Shown: positions 5,473 to 7,071 of the stretch, piece by piece
How positions within the stretch are numbered: position 1 is the stretch's first letter
How the letters are laid out: every line of letters begins with the position of its first letter
Assembly: GCA_002404395.1 (NCBI GenBank)
Contig: DHJP01000066.1
Coordinates: forward strand, 1-7,071
From: Clostridiales bacterium UBA4717
GTDB taxonomy: Bacteria; Bacillota; Clostridia; Oscillospirales; CAG-272
DNA: 7,071 bases
Reading direction: 5' to 3'
Translations under genes and position numbers: made by a program
The notes under the pieces: generated by a model
What the model saw: the letters and a program-made list of their open reading frames with translations, nothing else
The model's database searches: none
Told to the model about the DNA's origin: nothing

Positions 5473-6291
5473 ATGAAATACGAATACGGATTCATCGGCT
5501 GCGGTAACATGGGCGGCGCGATCGCCGACGCAGTCGCCAAAACGGTCAACGGTACACGCATCGCCGTCTCCGACCACAGCAAAGCCAAAGCCGAGCGGCT
5601 TTCGGACGCTTACGGAATTACTTGCACCTCAAATGAGGATATTGCTGAAAGCAGCCGTTTTATCGTGCTCGGCGTAAAGCCGCAGATGATGGGCGAGCTG
5701 CTTGACGGAATCAGTCATATTTTGCTGCGCCGCGCGAACGCGGGCGAACGCTTTGTAATGGTTTCAATGGCTGCGGGGATGAGCACCGAACAGATAGCAA
5801 AGCTTGCGGGCGGAGAATATCCTGTAATCAGGATAATGCCGAATACGCCGGTCTCGGTCGGCGAGGGCACTGTCTTGTATTGTGCCAACTCTGCGGTTAC
5901 GAACGCCGAGCTTGAAGCTTTTGTCGCAGCAATGAAATGCGCCGGCGTGCTCGACGCTCTGCCCGAAAAACTGATCGACGCCGGTTCGGCGGTCTCGGGC
6001 TGCGGACCCGCATTTGTTGCCCTGATGATAGAAGCGCTCGCCGACGGCGGCGTTGAATGCGGACTGCCGCGCGACAAAGCGCTGTTATATGCCGCGCAAA
6101 CCTTTGCCGGAACCGCGAAGTTGCTTATCGAAAGCGGAAAGCATCCCGGCAAGTTAAAAGATGAAGTGTGCTCGCCCGGCGGGACCACGATCAAGGGAAT
6201 GCACGCACTTGAAGCACACGGCACAAGAGGCGCAATCTACGATGCGGTAGTTGCCGCATATGAAAAAAGCCTTGAATTTGCAAAAAAATAA
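5473..6291 (+). CDS. proC: Pyrroline-5-carboxylate reductase
   Basis: A 272-residue cytoplasmic enzyme that reduces 1-pyrroline-5-carboxylate to L-proline with NAD(P)H, the last step of proline synthesis. The N-terminal Rossmann fold has GFIGCGNMGGAI (6-17) and VKPQ (68-71). RIMPNTP (120-126) is the conserved family strand/turn. The C-terminal all-alpha dimerisation and substrate domain carries SGCGPAF (175-181, usually SGSGPAY/F) and the family signature CSPGGTTIKGMHALE (233-247). Length is normal and the gene looks intact. The start at 5473 is the first codon giving the complete Rossmann motif; its ribosome site is distant (12 nt) and partly paired. It is followed after 18 nt by the TRIC-family gene, probably one operon. 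It has no evident functional link to the glycosidase module. Confidence 0.95.
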   Translation: MKYEYGFIGCGNMGGAIADAVAKTVNGTRIAVSDHSKAKAERLSDAYGITCTSNEDIAESSRFIVLGVKPQMMGELLDGISHILLRRANAGERFVMVSMAAGMSTEQIAKLAGGEYPVIRIMPNTPVSVGEGTVLYCANSAVTNAELEAFVAAMKCAGVLDALPEKLIDAGSAVSGCGPAFVALMIEALADGGVECGLPRDKALLYAAQTFAGTAKLLIESGKHPGKLKDEVCSPGGTTIKGMHALEAHGTRGAIYDAVVAAYEKSLEFAKK

Positions 6292-6309
6292 TTCATATCG
6301 GATGGGTAT

Positions 6310-6951
6310 ATGAAGCTTTTCGTTTTTATACTTGAAATGATCGGCACGGTCGCTTTCGCCGTATCGGGCGCAATGACCGGAATGAAGAAAAAAATGGACG
6401 TCTTCGGGATAATTATCCTTGGTCTGACTACCGCGGTCGGAGGCGGTGTACTGCGGGATCTGATACTCGGTATCACTCCTCCGAGGACCTTCCGTGACCC
6501 GTCGTTTGCCCTGTCGGCAATCGCGGTCTCGGCAATATTGTTTATTCCGACCGTCAGGCACTTGTTTATGAAAAATCACCGTTTGTACGATATAGTACTT
6601 TTTGTGATGGATTCGCTCGGATTGGGTATTTTCTCCACCAGCGGCGTACTTATTGCATACGAAAACGGCAACGGAGACAATATCTTCCTGCTGTTGTTTG
6701 TCGGCACGCTTACGGGGGTCGGCGGCGGCGTGATACGTGATATGCTCGCCGGAGATACGCCGTATATTTTCGTAAAGCACATATACGCCTGCGCTTCGCT
6801 TTTCGGTGCTTTTCTCTGTTGGCTCGTGCTCTATCTCGGATTTGCAAGCGAGCTTTCAACGATCATCGGCGCGACTGCGGTAGTGGTGGTCAGATTCATG
6901 TCGGCAAAGTTCAAATGGAATCTCCCGCGCTGCAATGAAAATATCGACTGA
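6310..6951 (+). CDS. TRIC / UPF0126 family membrane protein (YicG/YadS-like)
   Basis: A 213-residue integral membrane protein made of two homologous three-helix repeats plus a C-terminal helix, about seven membrane segments. Repeat 1 covers about 5-80 with GTVAFAVSGAMTGMKKKMD (12-30) and AVGGGVLRD (42-50). Repeat 2 covers about 96-170 with LGLGIFSTSGVLIAYENGNG (103-122) and GVGGGVIRDMLAGDTP (136-151). The paired GGG-x-x-RD motifs are the family hallmark. Prokaryotic members are homologues of trimeric intracellular cation channels; the Pfam family is also named for glycine transport after E. coli YicG, so the substrate here is uncertain. The ribosome site is weak (GGATGGG, 6300-6306). Start 18 nt after proC implies co-transcription. 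After 200 the tail is short, polar and basic. Confidence 0.9.
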   Translation: MKLFVFILEMIGTVAFAVSGAMTGMKKKMDVFGIIILGLTTAVGGGVLRDLILGITPPRTFRDPSFALSAIAVSAILFIPTVRHLFMKNHRLYDIVLFVMDSLGLGIFSTSGVLIAYENGNGDNIFLLLFVGTLTGVGGGVIRDMLAGDTPYIFVKHIYACASLFGAFLCWLVLYLGFASELSTIIGATAVVVVRFMSAKFKWNLPRCNENID

Positions 6952-7016
6952 CATTCCGCAAGACATCGGTCTCAGCGGAAAGCAAAAGCACGGAACCAAA
7001 AACGTTCAAGATCGCT

Positions 7017-7039
7017 AAAAAATGTCGGGGCGACCGACA
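7017..7039 (-). terminator. Rho-independent terminator reading leftward
   Basis: A perfect 6-bp stem, TGTCGG (7023-7028) with CCGACA (7034-7039), loop of 5. Six A at 7017-7022 become a U6 tract on the minus strand directly after the stem. On the plus strand no T-run follows. It would end a minus-strand gene entering from the right edge, convergent with the TRIC gene (inference). Confidence 0.45.
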
Positions 7040-7051
7040 ACTCGGGGCTGT

Positions 7052-7071
7052 TAAAAACATTGATGTTTTTA
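7052..7071. repeat. AT-rich inverted repeat at the window end, possibly a truncated hairpin
   Basis: TAAAAACAT (7052-7060) and ATGTTTTTA (7063-7071) are perfect arms around TG. The left arm is preceded by GGGGCTGT (7044-7051), so the stem probably continues past the edge into matching bases, forming a long terminator-like hairpin. The right half cannot be seen. Confidence 0.45.

Noticed and set aside
5715..6224. 169-codon minus-strand open frame inside proC
   Set aside because: Serine/alanine/proline-rich antisense shadow of a conserved enzyme gene.
6154..6780. 208-codon open frame on the minus strand over the end of proC and the TRIC gene
   Set aside because: Low-complexity, charged product antisense to two clearly real genes; no start signals.

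Overview
The window looks like chromosomal DNA from an anaerobic Firmicute, most likely a gut-type clostridium (Oscillospiraceae/Lachnospiraceae-like). Evidence: strong purine-rich Shine-Dalgarno sites, extended -10 promoters, short hairpin terminators, AraC regulators of the clostridial sugar-operon type, DUF4982-type family 2 glycosidases, and base composition near 50% GC by eye. The taxon is inferred; there is no rRNA or other phylogenetic marker. No tRNA, rRNA, CRISPR, phage or insertion-sequence feature was seen.

Layout. (1) Positions 1-762, minus strand: the N-terminal 254 codons of an exported GH2 glycosidase whose catalytic domain lies off the left edge. (2) 763-1024: a divergent regulatory region with a good promoter and four copies of a TTTGTGA-like half-site. 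(3) 1025-1810, plus: a cupin-AraC regulator starting at TTG. (4) 1811-1915: a bidirectional terminator between convergent genes. (5) 1916-2707, minus: a second cupin-AraC regulator. (6) 2708-2946: a divergent control region with two back-to-back promoters, three 13-bp tandem repeats and a 12-bp palindrome. (7) 2947-5292, plus: a complete, apparently cytoplasmic GH2 glycosidase. (8) 5293-5472: a near-consensus promoter running straight into a long hairpin, then a small hairpin over the next gene's Shine-Dalgarno. (9) 5473-6291, plus: proC. (10) 6310-6951, plus: a TRIC/UPF0126 membrane protein. (11) 6952-7071: a minus-strand terminator-like hairpin and an AT-rich inverted repeat cut by the window end.

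How it fits together. Positions 1-5292 form a mirror-like carbohydrate module, GH2(-) araC(+) / araC(-) GH2(+): each glycosidase is divergent from its own AraC-type regulator and the two regulators converge on a shared terminator. One enzyme carries a signal peptide and the other does not, which suggests sequential outside/inside cleavage of a beta-linked glycoside (inference). The right part is a separate housekeeping pair: proline biosynthesis plus a small membrane channel/transporter, probably co-transcribed.

I did not find a clearly new biological system. The points most worth checking are regulatory: the repeated half-sites, the tandem repeats in the second GH2 leader, and the promoter/hairpin arrangement ahead of proC.
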